Shown here: one piece after another, positions 1 through 11,376 of the stretch | Layout: every line of letters starts with the position of its first letter | Position numbering within the stretch: position 1 is the stretch's first letter | Assembly: GCA_025449115.1 (NCBI GenBank) | Contig: JAHLKC010000030.1 | Span: 270,756-334,755 of the forward strand | Origin: Chytridium lagenaria | Lineage: Eukaryota > Chytridiomycota > Chytridiomycetes > Chytridiales > Chytridiaceae | Reading direction: 5' to 3' | Length of the DNA stretch: 64,000 nt | Position numbers and translations under genes: made by a program | Notes under the pieces: generated by a model | The model's database searches: none | The model's input: the letters and a program-made list of their open reading frames with translations, nothing else | What the model was told of the DNA's origin: nothing

Positions 1-111
1 TTCTTTTTTTTTTGTCCTTACGACTTTTTTTTTTTGTTTTGGGGTGGGGGTGTAGTGCGTTTTTCCTTTTTCGTTTTCTTTGCTTACCGCTTTTTTTGGG
101 GGGTCTTGTAG

Positions 112-511
112 ATGTTGACCAAGGATACATTATCGGATCTATTGATGCCAGTGAAAGATTTTCTAAAAAAGTATCGAGTAAGTTCTTCCAACCCATACCT
201 CATCCATAAAACCCTAACGCCTTCCCCCATTCACCCAGCCGTCCTATATTCTTGGAAACCTTCAAATGACGCTCCGTGATCTCATCCGATCCATTTCCAT
301 CAATGCATTCCATCATTTGTTTTTCATTCGTGAGGTATGTTGGTTGTGCGGTTTTGTATTGATTTTTTTTGGGGGATAGTCGTCGGGGTTGCCGACTCAT
401 GTGATTACGTTGACGGATATTTTGGATTTTGTGGTGGTGAATCCCGGGAGGAAGGGGTCGTTGACTTCTGTGGGGTCGGTGATGCAGGGGAGACCGCCGT
501 CAACGCATTAG
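112..511 (+). CDS. 3' end of an unknown multi-exon gene (partial)
   Basis: I do not recognise this gene. Three exons fit one frame: 112-177, 239-334 and 380-511 (stop TAG 509-511). The two introns (178-238, 335-379) have GT and AG ends and phase 0. An acceptor with a T-rich tract precedes 112, so more exons should lie to the left of the window. The 97 visible residues start MLTKDTLSDLL and contain TLRDLIRSIS and TLTDILDFVV, a mostly helical-looking sequence. Its last ~120 bp recur downstream at 583-707. The exon model rests only on splice signals and frame continuity, so it is tentative. Confidence 0.4.
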
Positions 512-707
512 TAAATAAAGTATTTGTAAGATGGGGAGATCCTTTGGAGGGTTTTTTTTGGAAGTTGGTGGGTTACCGACATGAGATTATGTTGACGGAT
601 TTTCTGGATTTTGTGGTGAATTTGGGGAGGAAGGCGTCGTTGACGCCTGTGGGTTTGGTGATGCTGGAGACCGCCGTCAACGCATTAGTATTAGTAAATA
701 AATCAAC
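396..707 (+). repeat. Direct repeat of about 120 bp (396-516 and 583-707)
   Basis: Two imperfect copies both run from a block like TTGACGGATATTTTGGATTT to a shared end with ACCGCCGTCAACGCATTAGTA. The first copy is the last coding part and stop of the upstream gene. The second lies in its 3' flank and is no longer in the same frame. It looks like a local duplication of a gene end. Confidence 0.75.
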
Positions 708-1094
708 ACGAGTAATAATAAGTAAGACGGTGAGACATCCCCCAGACACCACTTCTGTATTCCATTCACAAAAATTTGTAAAGCCGATCTTTTTCTTTCT
801 CGATCCGCTTCACAAGTCCTTATCAAAACAGTCGCGTGAACGACTACCCCCCCAAAGTAAGCATCCCCTTATTCCTTGCATCCCAATACCCGCACCTCCT
901 CAACATTCGCTGTTTCCAATCTCATACTCCTCCCGCCCGCTGCCTGTTGAATGGTCGCTTCCCGCACCCCATCCACCCTCTTCCTCATCATCTACGCCTT
1001 CATCACATCCTTCATCCACCCTTTCATCACCTCTTACCGTAAACGTCAACGTATCGCAAGGTTGTGTGCACCCATCCAGAAACGGAAACTGAAG

Positions 1095-2369
1095 ATGTTG
1101 AGCTCGGTTGTTGGGAATGTGAGGCCGAGACCTTTGGATGAATTGTCGAATCAACCGGCGGAAGTAACGTATGTCTTGTCTCTTCTTCCTTCTTTCCTCC
1201 GTTAGCAACCGCCAGTCATATCGGTTATGCATATCGTCTTGCGTTTTTACTTTTTGGGAGCCTATCGTCTGGCTTTTTTACTTATTTTGGAGATTGCGAC
1301 TTTTCGTTGGGCTTATTTTCATTCACATCCCTCTCTCCATCAGCCTCAAAATCCTCTCCTACCTCCCCCCCAAAGATCTCGCCCGCATCGCCGAAGTCAA
1401 TTCCCATCTCTACCGTCTCTCCAACGAAGACCGTCTCTGGAAAGCCCAATGGTAAAAAAAGAACCCGTGCCCCCCCCCAAAAAAAATTTTTCGTTGCTGT
1501 GCCCTCCTAATTGAAACCTCCCCAACAGCACTCTCCGATGGTCCACGAAGCGTCATCAAAAACTCACCCCACCCACGCGTGGATTACTCGCATATCGGTA
1601 AGACGTTGAGTGATGATGAGGTTATGGAGGTGTTGAGACGGAGGTATGTGAAGGAGGTGGGGGATGGGAGGAAGGCGTTGGACAGGAGTGTGTTGGAGAA
1701 TTCGTTTGTGCCGTTTTATAGTGGGAAGTGGTGAGTTTTGCTTGTGTTCCCCCAACCCCCTCCCCCCTTGTTTTTTTGGGTGTTGATGATTGCTTGTTTT
1801 TTGGTTATTTAGGAAGGCGTCATATATTGCTGCAGAGATTGATCAGTATAGACAGATTATTACTAGGGATGAGGTGATGGAGTATGAATGGATTTTTGGG
1901 GATTTCTGGGGTACAGTGGACATGAATGTACGTTTTATTCACCCCTGCCTTCATCCTTCTCTATTTTCACTAACCTTTTTTTTTTTTTCGTAGCCGAGGA
2001 AGATGAAATCCGCGTCAAGTTTTGGCCAGACGGCACACGGTATAAATCCCATCCCCGCTCCTTTTTTCCATTAACGTTTTTTTTGCTGCGTCTTTTTTTT
2101 TTTTTTTTGTAGATCCAATGTCAACAAGGACAAGAAATGGACGCGTCCTCGATCTCAACCTTGGCATATTAATGAGAGGGGGGCGATTCAGGTATCGTCG
2201 TTTCCTGAGCATTCTGTGCCGTCGAGAACGGAGGATTGGGGGTGGACTTTTTCGAATGGGTATGTGGTGACGTTTACCCCCCCCCCCCCTTTTTTCTTAC
2301 GTGGTTTGGGAAGTTGACTTTTTTTTTTCTCTTTTTTTTGGTAGGTATGTAACGTATACGTCTGTTTGA
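1095..2369 (+). pseudogene. F-box protein gene, copy 1 (one frameshift)
   Basis: F-box proteins link substrates to SCF ubiquitin ligases. Exons fit at 1095-1168, 1206-1451, 1529-1730, 1813-1910, 1994-2039, 2113-2259 and 2345-2369, all with GT/AG ends. The F-box lies in exon 2: IPLSISLKILSYLPPKDLA, then VNSHLYRL and LWKAQ. Later exons give KASYIAAEIDQYRQIITRDE, EYEWIF, KFWPDGTR and a C terminus SNGYVTYTSV. Near 1565-1575 exon 3 lacks two bases that copy 2 retains (copy 2 reads RWSTKRHQKLSLHPRVDY in one frame), so copy 1 cannot be read straight through. It may be a young pseudogene or hold a sequencing indel. An in-frame upstream ATG at 951 is an alternative start. The substrate-binding part is not a family I recognise. 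Confidence 0.7.
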
Positions 2370-2880
2370 GGGTGGCGAATGGTTTGTTGGGTTGGAGGTG
2401 TTTTGGGCTGTGGATGTTTGGCGGGGTTTTGTGGGGATGATGTCTTTATCTACGTTGGGTAGGGGTGTGGTTCGTTTGCATTCTATGTTTTGCTGAATTG
2501 AGTATTTAGTTTTTGGTGTATTTTTGTTTAAGTGAGTGTGTTTTTTGTTGTCTTTTTATTTGTTTTTTTTGGCACTGTAGTGTTCTGGTTTCTTTTGTCC
2601 ATCTTTATGTTTTTTCTGGTTGATGAATGTTTCATTGTATTATTGTCGTTTGTGCATTATGTTATTGAGTTTGTATTATGTTGGGGCTATGGTTGTTGGG
2701 AATGGTATAAAATGCGTTTATTTCATTATGGCGTGGAGCCGTGGAGTGATGTTTGTGCTGATTTTCATTGATTCGGAGTCTGAAATTATTGTTTTGTTTT
2801 GTTTTTGTTTTGTTTGCCTGTCAAAAACAAACATTTTAAATAAAAAAACAAAAACAAAAACGTTTCACAATAACAACTTT
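2370..2880 (+). other. F-box 3' flank, T/G-rich then A-rich; inverted repeat
   Basis: I see no gene here. The stretch is strongly T/G-rich and ends in an imperfect inverted repeat: a TTTTGTTTTG run around 2789-2820 faces AAAACAAAAAC around 2824-2862. The same arrangement is conserved in copy 2 (about 10,320-10,397), so it predates the duplication. It may form the transcript end. Confidence 0.45.
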
Positions 2881-3091
2881 CTATCTAAGCCAACAAACGT
2901 CGTCTAAAAGCACTACTGCCCTTGCCCTTGACATCCCAGGTCGCTGTATCATTCTCGCATTCGTTGCTGCATACTTTCGAATATCTCTTCGTAGCGATAG
3001 TCCACGCAAAGCTCCCATCTTTGAAAGCATCACATCCACAACACAAGTATTTAAAATCATTGTATCCACAACACCATTTTGGATTCACTCC

Positions 3092-3607
3092 CCTACTTAA
3101 TCAAACGTCGGTAAAGCATTATATTGTCAATCAGAGTCTGTTAATCTACCTTGGTGCTGTTTTCAAGTGTAAGTAGCGTGGTCTGGAATATGGGATGCTG
3201 ACGTTTTTTCGTATGCTTGTTTTGATATACAGAACTCGAAGATCACATAATCTAAAGTAACGAGTCATCTTCGGATTATCAAATCAACTACCCTGTTGAT
3301 AGACGCAACACATCGGAATCTTCCCACATCCCTCCACTACTTGACGTTGCTCTCCTATACCTAATTAAACGTCGTCAACCATCACATTGTCAATAAGGAT
3401 CCGTCAATCTACTTTGGTGCTGTATATTCAAGTGTAAGTATCGTGGTTTTAGAAATGGAATACTGATGGTATGCTTGTTTATATCCAGAACACGACCATC
3501 ACACCACCTTGAGAAGCGAGTCATCTTTGGACCATCACATCCACAACTTTATATTTGCCCCATTTTAGCGTAGAACGAACGCTAGCTTTGATACTGCGGC
3601 TGTAAAG
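3092..3607 (+). repeat. Twice-repeated ~263 bp unit holding an intron (5' leader)
   Basis: Two copies begin near 3,092 and 3,355. Each contains a block like AATCAAACGTCGT, then ATCTACTTTGGTGCTG, then an intron-like segment. That segment opens GTAAGTAxCGTGGT and ends TTGATATCCAG, followed by a block ending GAGTCATCTTTGG. The exonic parts have stops in all frames, so this looks like a spliced, non-coding 5' leader of the long gene downstream. A further donor at 3608 (GTAAAT) precedes the coding start. Copy 2 shows the same two units at about 10,661-11,130. Confidence 0.6.
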
Positions 3608-3786
3608 GTAAATTGTTTTTTTCACCCCATCCTTCTACCTTAGCCATGACTTAGCTGACTTGAATCTAGAGATTTCATTCCCTCCAGCAAGCCGCTTTAG
3701 AGGATATTTGTTGTTCTTGCAATCAAGGGTTGGTCGAAATTCACCCTATCCACATCATTACATCTCAAGTTCACGCAACTCCCGTC

Positions 3787-6700
3787 ATGAGGGTAATAAC
3801 CCCAAACTCGCTTTCCCATCTAACCCATTCCTAGCTTCCCATCATCCTCGAAGCCGCATCTCAAACCACCCCACTCCACCCCTACTCCATCAACCTCGCC
3901 GTCGACATCTCCGTCCAAGGAAAGGAATACTCCTACATCAATTTCGAAACTCTTCCTGACTATGACCTCGAATACACCGAAACCACCCGTGATGCCACCA
4001 CGCAGACTCTAAAATGCTCCATCCCGCTTCCGTCTTCTATGACCGTTGGGAACATGGTGAAGATGGCGATGACGGCGACGGAGAGGTGTGGAGATATGGA
4101 GGAAGGAAGTTTGGTGACGAACTTGAGTGAAAATGAGGGAAGGGAGGAAGACGGTGAAATATATCCGTCTGATCTTGATGGTAGCGTTACCGAAGAAATG
4201 GACGTTACAACAAAACCCAAGACCTCCGCACGTCATACCCGGGAAAGCAAGATCCCCGTGTCGTTACCCTCCGTTCGTGACTGCTCGGCATGCTCGCATG
4301 GCAAGTCATCTGGAAACACAGATTTCACAAAGCCTACGTACTGGATTCCAAAGAAAACGGGGAAGAAGAATAAGAACGTCGTCGTGCCTGTTGTTACCTC
4401 TGTTCGGGAATGCGCTACGTGCGCGCTTAAGAAGTCGGTGGTTTGTGAAAGTGGAAAGACTGAGAAATCGAAGATTGGGAAACCAGTGAAGAAGGAGAAG
4501 GTGATGGTTGCGTGTAGAAAGATCGTCAAGTCTTGTGATGTCATTCAGGAGGTCAACATTGAAGCCCGGACGGTTATGGTTGATATGGCGACAGAGACTA
4601 ATTCAACTGATGAGAGCGAGGCGATGAACAATGCTGACGTTGAGTATGAGATCTTGGTTCCTCCTCATCTTCCCAAAGTCGATCATCGTCTCCCCGTGGC
4701 TTCACCCTCTGTTCGTAAATGCTCGGCATGCTCGCATGGCAAGTCATCTGGAAAAACAGACATCACAAAGCCTACGTACTGGATACCAAAGAAAACGGGG
4801 AAGAAGAATAAGAAAGTCATTGTACCGGTTTTTACCTCTGTTCGTGAATGCGCTGCGTGTGCGCATAAGAAGTCGGCTGTTTGTGAAAGTGGAAAGACTG
4901 AGAAATCGAGGATCGGAAAACCGGAGATGAAGGCGAAGAAAAATACGAAGATCGTCGTGCCTGTTATTCCGTCTGTTCGTGAATGCGCTGCGTGTGCGCA
5001 CAAGAAGTCCGTTGTTTGTGAAGGTGTTGCGCCGGAGAAATCGAAGATTGGAAAACCGGAGATGAAGGGGAAGAAGAATACGAAAGTCGTCGTGCCTGTT
5101 ATTCCGTCTGTTCGTGAATGCTCTGCGTGTGCGCATAAGAAGTCGGTTGTTTGTGAAAGTGGAAAGACTGAGAAACCGAGGATCGGAAAACCGGAGATGA
5201 AGCGGAAGAAGAAGAACGTCGTCGTACCTGTCCTTCCCTCTGTTCGTGAATGCGCTGCCTGTGCGCATAAGAAGTCGGTTGTTTGTGAAACTGGAAAGAC
5301 TGAGAAATCGAAGATTGGAAAGACGGAGAAGAAAGGAAAGGTGATTGTAAAAAGTATAGGCATTGTCAAGGCTTGTGATGTTGTTCAGGAGGCTATCACT
5401 GAACCGGCGTCCGTTATGGTTGATATGGCTACAGAGACTATTCCAACTAATGAGAGCGAGACGATGGACAATGTTGACGTTGAGTACGAGATCTCGGTTC
5501 CTCCTCGTATCCTCACAGTCGATCATGGCGAGAAAGAACCCCTCCTTCCGATCTTTATTGTCGTGTTCAGGAAACGCTTGTTCTTTTACGGATACTGGAC
5601 CATCACTTGCGTTTCCACACGCGCATCTGTCCCGAAATGTGATATCAGACGTGAAGCTACTAAGCAATTGATGGCAAGGAAGTGTGCTGTGGAAGCATTT
5701 TCTTCATGTGCTCTAATGAAGACCCCGTCCCGTTGGCAACACCACGTTCATCAAAAACTTGATATGAAGTTATTCTACTCTTCAGTCCCTATGCTTGCTC
5801 GTGATGCCAAGATAAACGGAATTCCTAACGTTCTTGCACCCGCTGCAGAGCCTTTCGCGATCGACAACGCTTCCACAGCCATTGAACTTCCATTTAAAAC
5901 CATCTCCGTGCCGGCTAACCTCTTGAATATGTTTCGCGTGTGTGAAACACCCGACTTGTCGTCGACGACTACATCAACCACTCATTATAACGTGATGTGT
6001 GCTCCTAACGTATCTATGGGAATGACTGGTATGAGCTCTCAGGGATGTGTATCGAAGACAACAAGTGACTCTGTCTGGTCTCTTCTCAACCTACTTTCCA
6101 CCTATGCCAATGGAGACTTATACTCTCACAAATCAAAAGCTATCATCAGGACACCCCCCACCGGATGGACCGACTCCATCTACGACCACATTTCATTTGA
6201 TGAGAGTCAAGGACAAGGGGTTCTTCAAACTCGCACCAACCCCAAATTTATTGCTGGAAGCTCATGGGAAATTAAGGACTTGGCTTGGCCTCTCTTGAAA
6301 TTGCTGTCCACCTCTCCCCTTGAAAACGTATCTTCTCGTGAAACCAAATCATCAGAAATCATCCTTGGTACACTCCCGACCGCATTCGTCGAGTCTATCT
6401 GTGGCAAAATCTCCCTTAACGAGATGGGTGAGATCCAAGGACATTCAATGATTCTCCGATCTCGTGTTGATCGACCTAAAGCTTTTGATGGAAGCTCCTG
6501 GAAAACTAGAAAATCTGTGAGGTATCTGCTTCAAGCCATGCCACTGAATTCATGGGACCAACCTGAACGACCCCTATCCCTTCACGAAAACATTGGGAAC
6601 TCTTCATCCGTCGCTCGTGCCCATGTCACAGCTACCAGCTCATCTGAAGTTAACATAAAGCAAGCCTACAAGAAATTCTTGTCATCCGTCTTCGAGACGC

Positions 6701-7020
6701 GACCAAGATATCAATGTGGATACACCCCCTCCGCATTCAAAACCGTACCATATCTCAAAAAAACCTTAAACATCTCCAACGCGTCGTCATCCACTTGCAC
6801 CACCATCCTCTCAATTGAAAGCCAAGACGCCAGCTCCCGCCAAAATGAAAATGCACCCTCTCCCTTACCAAACGTCGAGTTGGATTACGATCCCTACAGT
6901 CCAAAAGCTTACGTCCCACGCCCGAAACCCAAGGGTATCATGGGTTTTGTCAAGAGAATGTCTGGATACGCTGTCGACGCTGTTTTAGGGTATCTCGCGG
7001 GTGTTGCATCAAAAGCATGA
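3787..7020 (+). CDS. Novel 1063-residue Cys-repeat protein, intact copy
   Basis: I do not recognise this protein. A tiny first coding exon (ATGAGG, 3787-3792) is spliced to 3835-7020; both the ATGAGG and its GTAATA donor are conserved in copy 2, which fixes the start. The N terminus (residues 1-70) has no repeat. Residues ~145-500 hold seven short modules of the type SVRECxACAHKKSxVC. Four of them form a tandem array with a 45-residue period (residues ~337, 382, 427, 471), separated by Lys-rich linkers such as KIGKPEMKGKK. The whole block is itself duplicated, each half ending in a VMVDMATET segment. Residues ~740-910 hold about three degenerate repeats with a core like SVWSLLNLLST. The Pro-rich C terminus includes YDPYSPK and GIMGF. 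There is no signal peptide or membrane segment. The CxxC spacing could bind metal, but that is only inference. Confidence 0.75.
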
Positions 7021-7511
7021 CCGAAAACGAAGGAACTTTCCTTAACATTTTTTATTTTCCTCTCTTTTTTCCCCTCCTTTATTTCAGGTTTATTTCCTCC
7101 CCGGATTGTATACAAATCAGTGTTTATCATTTTTGTGTGTGGGGTTGCATACACAAGATATGCCCGCATTTGTCTTGTTTTGCTTATCACTCCGTAATTA
7201 TTTTACATGCATGTTTTTCGTTGGATTTTGATTTTTTTTATAAGCACTTTCATATTTTATGTTCTCTCCATAAATATTTATTAGCAACTAAACGAAAAAA
7301 GATCTTTTTATAACACCTAACCCTCGGAACTTTGCGTCTTGTTTCTTTAGAAAGGTTTTTAGTTATTCTTTACAGTTATCGTATTGACGAACGTCTTTGA
7401 AGTTGTTTTTTCTTAAAAAGAAATGACCGAATAACGCATATAAAGAATTTGTGTACATTCATTACTATTAATTAAGATACATGAAAAATCTCCCATCGCT
7501 ACCAACCTTTT
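7021..7511 (+). other. 3' flank of the Cys-repeat gene
   Basis: This T-rich flank has no credible ORF. It is conserved in copy 2 (14,484-14,920), including a block with TTATCGTATTGACGAACGTC, so it belongs to the duplicated unit and probably holds the 3' UTR. Confidence 0.45.
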
Positions 7512-8495
7512 CTTATCCAATTTGCAGCCCACTCAATTTCATTGGGGGTCTCCAAAATCAACTTTTCGTGATTCTTATAATACCCTTCACAACTCCATGG
7601 AAAGCGGGATGGAGATTCTGTGTAAGCCAAGGTAAACAAGACCTCATTTAAGTGACTGTTCTACTGATCGGCTGTTGTGTTGTGTGTTATCCGACTTTGC
7701 TAACCTTTGATCCTTGTTATAGCGTCCAAAGTACTTTTTGTCGCCGAGTTTTTGACATAGTAAATACCGTAACGATAGGGCCGATAAACTCTCCGACATT
7801 CATCAAGGTATGCAAGACGTGGTTTTTCCAACACTGAACAGCTTGGGGAGAAAGTTTTGCACCTTGGATATCCATAATCACTTCACTAGACGCCGTCCTC
7901 TTGTGAGTGATAACCTTAAGCGATAGAATTAACCCGTAACAATATTGGTACAAGTCCGAAGACGCGTCGTGATCAGGGAATACGAAAGAACACGCCAAAC
8001 TCTCCATGGATATGCAAGACTTTGTTACTGCATTTTTTAGAATACGTGGACGTCGTTACATTTGACACGTTTCTCTGTACGGTATATGCGTTTGCAAAAT
8101 ATATTGACGCGAAAAAAGGCTTGGCAAAAGTCACGCGAAGGAGACGGTTAGGAGATGGGAAGCTAGAGCTTGCCTGATTGCCAGTGGAGAGACATGAGAC
8201 CATCAAGGGACTTGCGGGAGAAGTTGATGGAGCCGTCGCGTAGGAATCATTATTGGCATGACTATTTAACGTGAGTCAGCCATGAGCGAGTTTCACGGCA
8301 GGTTTATAATTGAGCGTCGAATGAGGTATCGTGGTTTGAGGAATCCTAACTTCGTCAGCCGGCCAGGATGACATCCTCCATTGTGTCAGATTTCTTAAGA
8401 AGTTTTTGTATATCTTGCATTCTTATCTAAACGCACGATTCGTCCTATATAAATATATATAACACTAGTTGCGTTGCCGTCGCTTCAATATTATC
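7512..8495. other. ~985 bp present only in duplication copy 1
   Basis: Copy 2 passes directly from the block CCCATCGCTACCAAC to TTTCCATAGA (about 16,640-16,660). Copy 1 has about 985 extra bases between the same blocks. The extra DNA has two short minus-strand ORFs (8,007-7,717 and 8,206-7,973) that I do not recognise. I see no terminal inverted repeats or clear target duplication. It is either an insertion in copy 1 or a deletion in copy 2. Confidence 0.5.
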
Positions 8496-8747
8496 TTTCA
8501 AAAGTTTCCATAGAGTTGCGGTTAACTATACCCGTTTGTTTTTAACAACTCGACCCATTTCTGTTTCTGTAGATAAAAAGAATGTGTGTCTAAAATGAAT
8601 CTTTAAGAAGAAAAAGGCGAAGATAAGCGTAGGTACTGCAGAACGCAAAGGCCATTTGCTAAGGAAAAAAAACAAAACAATACTGATTGATGAATAATGC
8701 ATCGCTAGAATCCAAAACTGCTAGAAGAACAAAACTTGTGATGACAT

Positions 8748-8895
8748 GCGCATATCAGAAGGTGTACTTCAGAAGAACATTGTTGAAGGAATAGATGGAG
8801 CTGTTGAGACGCAAGATGGCGATGTCACCGGTATTGATGTCACCATAGCTCTCAAAGTTGACGCTTTGATACCACATTCCGCTGCGCATCCTCTG
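8748..8895 (-). pseudogene. Internally deleted remnant of the membrane-protein gene
   Basis: On the minus strand this reads RSGMWYQSVNFESYGDINTG followed directly by DIAI and LRLNSSIYSFNNVLLKYTF. The same pieces occur in the full gene at about 17,920-17,845 and 17,290-17,230, where they are roughly 600 bp apart and separated by an intron. The remnant therefore lost the middle of the gene. It sits exactly at the duplication junction and runs straight into F-box upstream DNA. Confidence 0.75.
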
Positions 8896-8904
8896 CCCAT
8901 CTGT

Positions 8905-9918
8905 TGAATGGTCGCTTCCCGCACCCCATCCACTTACACCCTCCTCATCATCATCTACGCCTTCATCACCTCCTTCATCCACCCTTCATTACCTCTTACC
9001 GTAAGCGCCAACGTATCGCAAGGTTGTATGCACCTCCAGAAACGGAAACTTAAACGGTTGATGGTTGGGAATGTAAGGCCGAGAGCTTGGATGAGTGTCT
9101 TTTCTCTTCTTCTTTCTTTCCCCCCCGTACCAACGGTCAATCATACCGGTTACTCAGCCTTTCGTCTTGCGTTTCTACTTTATGCATTTGACTGCGGGTA
9201 TTTGTTGGGCTCATTTTTCATTCACATCCCTCTCTCCATCACCCTCAAATCCTCTCCTACCTCCCCCACAAAGACCTCGCCGCATCGCCGAAGTCAATTC
9301 CCATCTCTACCGTCTCCCCCCAAAAAAATATATTTTGTTGCCCTCCTAAATGAAACCACTGCGATGGTCCACGAAGCGTCATCAAAAACTCTCCCTACAC
9401 CCACGCGTGGATTACAAGCATATCAGTAAGACGTTGCGTGATGGTGTGGTTTTGGAGGTGTGAGACGGAGGTATGTGAAGGAGGTTGGGGGTGGGAGGAA
9501 GGTGTTGGAGAATTCGTTTGTGCGGATGACGTGATGGAGTATGAATGGATTTTTGGGGATATTTGGGGGTGCAGTGGACATTGGCCAGACGGCACAAGGT
9601 AAGAAGAACTCCGCCCTCCCGCTCTTTTTTCATTAACCTTTTTTGTAGTGTGTTCTTCTTTTGTAGATCCAATGTCAACAAGGACAAGAAATGGACGCGT
9701 CCTCGATCTCAAACCTTGGCATTTTAATGAGAGGGGCGATTCAGTTATCATCATTTCCTGAGCATTCTGTACCGTCGAGAACGGAGGATTGGGATGGACT
9801 TTTTCGAATGGGTGTGTGTTGACGTTTACCCCCTTTTTCTTCTATTAACGGTCGAGGTTGACTTTTTTTTTCCGTTTTTTCTTTTTTTGGTAGATATATG
9901 ACGCATACCTTGTTTGAG
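8905..9918 (+). pseudogene. F-box gene, copy 2 (decayed)
   Basis: This copy aligns with 947-2369 but has many small indels. The F-box region (SITLKSSPTSPTKTSP in the shifted frame) is out of frame. The 1813-1910 exon is mostly lost, with the WIFGD segment joined to WPDGTR without the intron. It does preserve two bases missing from copy 1 near 9,390-9,400, allowing RWSTKRHQKLSLHPRVDY. It cannot encode a full protein as written. Confidence 0.75.
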
Positions 9919-10660
9919 TGGCGAATGATTTGTTTGGTTTGAGGTGTTAAGGTTGTGGAGGGTTTTGTGGGGTGCTATCTTTATCTACGTTGGGTTGGGG
10001 GGGCTGGTTGTGGGTTAGTTTGCATTCTATGTTTTTCTGACTTGAGTTTTTTGTTTTTTTTAGTGTATTTTTAAGTAGCTGTGTTTTTGCTGTTTTTATT
10101 GTTTTTTTTTTGGCACTGCAGTTTTCAGCTTTCTTTTATCCATCTTTATGTTTTTTCTTTTGATGGATATCTCATAGTATTATTGTCGTTTGTGCATTAT
10201 GTTATTGAGTTTTGTATTATGTTGGGCTATGGTTACTGGAATGGTATAAAATACGTTTATTTCATTATGGCGTGGAGTGATGTTTGTGCTGATTTTCATT
10301 GACGTTCGGAGTCTGAAATTATTTTTCTGTTTTGTTTATGTTTTGTTTGCCTGTCAAAAACAAACATTTCAAACAAAAAAACAAAACCAAAACGTTTTCA
10401 CGATAACAAGATTGTTTCACACTCACTCGTTCTAAATCTAACAAACGCCGTCGAAAGCACTACTGCCCTTACCCTTGACATCCCAGGTCGCTGTATCATT
10501 CTTAGATTCGTTGCTGCATACTTTCGATAAGCTATTTGAGCGAGCATTTTCCGGGGCGATCTCTTCGTAGCGATAGTCCACACAAAGCTCCAGTCTTTTA
10601 AATCATCACATCCATAACACCAGTCTCACATCCACAACACCGTTTCGAATTCACTCTCCT

Positions 10661-11200
10661 ACTTAATCAAACGTCGTCAAGCCTATCACAAGCATCACAT
10701 TGTCAATCAGAGTCCGGTAATCTACTTTGGTGCCCTTTTTTAAGTGTAAGTATCGTGGTTCTGGAAACGGGATACTGACGTTTTTTCGTATGCTTATAAT
10801 GATATACAGAACTTTACGATCACATTACCTAGAATAACGAGTCATCTTCCGATCATCACATCAACTACCCTGCAGTTGATAGACGCAACACTGCATCCTA
10901 ATCATCCCACCTCCCTCCACTGCTTTGAAGTTGCCTCCTTGTATCTAAACAAACGTTGGTCAAGCACCACAACAATCAGAGTCCATTAATCTACCTTCGT
11001 GCTGTTTTTCAAGTGTGAGTATCGTGGTCTTATAGATGGGATACTGACGTCTTTTTGGTATGCTCGCTTTGATATCCAGAACTCGGCGATCAAACTACGT
11101 AGAGTAGCGAGTCATCTTTGGATCATTACATCAACAACATTTTATTTCGCCCCATTTTAGCGTAGAACGAACGCTAGCTTTGATACTGCGGCTGTAAAGG
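10661..11200 (+). repeat. Copy-2 version of the intron-bearing leader repeat
   Basis: Two units start near 10,661 and 10,935. Intron-like segments run from about 10,746 (GTAAGTATCGTGGT) to a GATATACAG end, and from about 11,016 (GTGAGTATCGTGGT) to a GATATCCAG end. The unit number equals copy 1, so the leader repeat arose before the segmental duplication. Confidence 0.6.
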
Positions 11201-11376
11201 TAACTCATTTTTTACCCTTTCCTTCTACATTAGCCAGGACCTAAGCTGACTTGAATCCTAGAGATTTCATTCCCTCCATCAGCCGCCCTAGAGAACAGTT
11301 GCTGATTTTGCAATCAAGGGTTGGTCCAAATTCACCCTATCCACATCATCACATTTAAGCTCACGTAACTTCCATA

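Larger units (their letters stand above)
931..8895 (+). repeat. Segmental tandem duplication, copy 1
   Basis: This stretch aligns in the same order with about 8,898-18,060. It contains F-box gene, T/G-rich 3' region, twice-repeated spliced unit, long Cys-repeat gene, 3' tail, and then part of the membrane-protein gene. The left junction is visible where TGTTGAATGGTCGCTTCCCG begins in both copies (from about 947 and 8,903). Divergence includes substitutions as well as indels, so the two copies are real and not an assembly echo. Copy 1 has about 985 extra bases at 7,512-8,495; copy 2 instead carries a TIR transposon. Confidence 0.85.

Noticed and set aside
337..1092. 251-codon ORF in the left flank
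   Set aside because: It crosses the direct repeat and the F-box upstream region in the wrong frame and has low-complexity composition.
4683..5667. Long minus-strand ORFs opposite the Cys-repeat gene
   Set aside because: They are reverse-strand shadows of a repetitive coding region, with the same 45-codon period and no independent start or splice signals.
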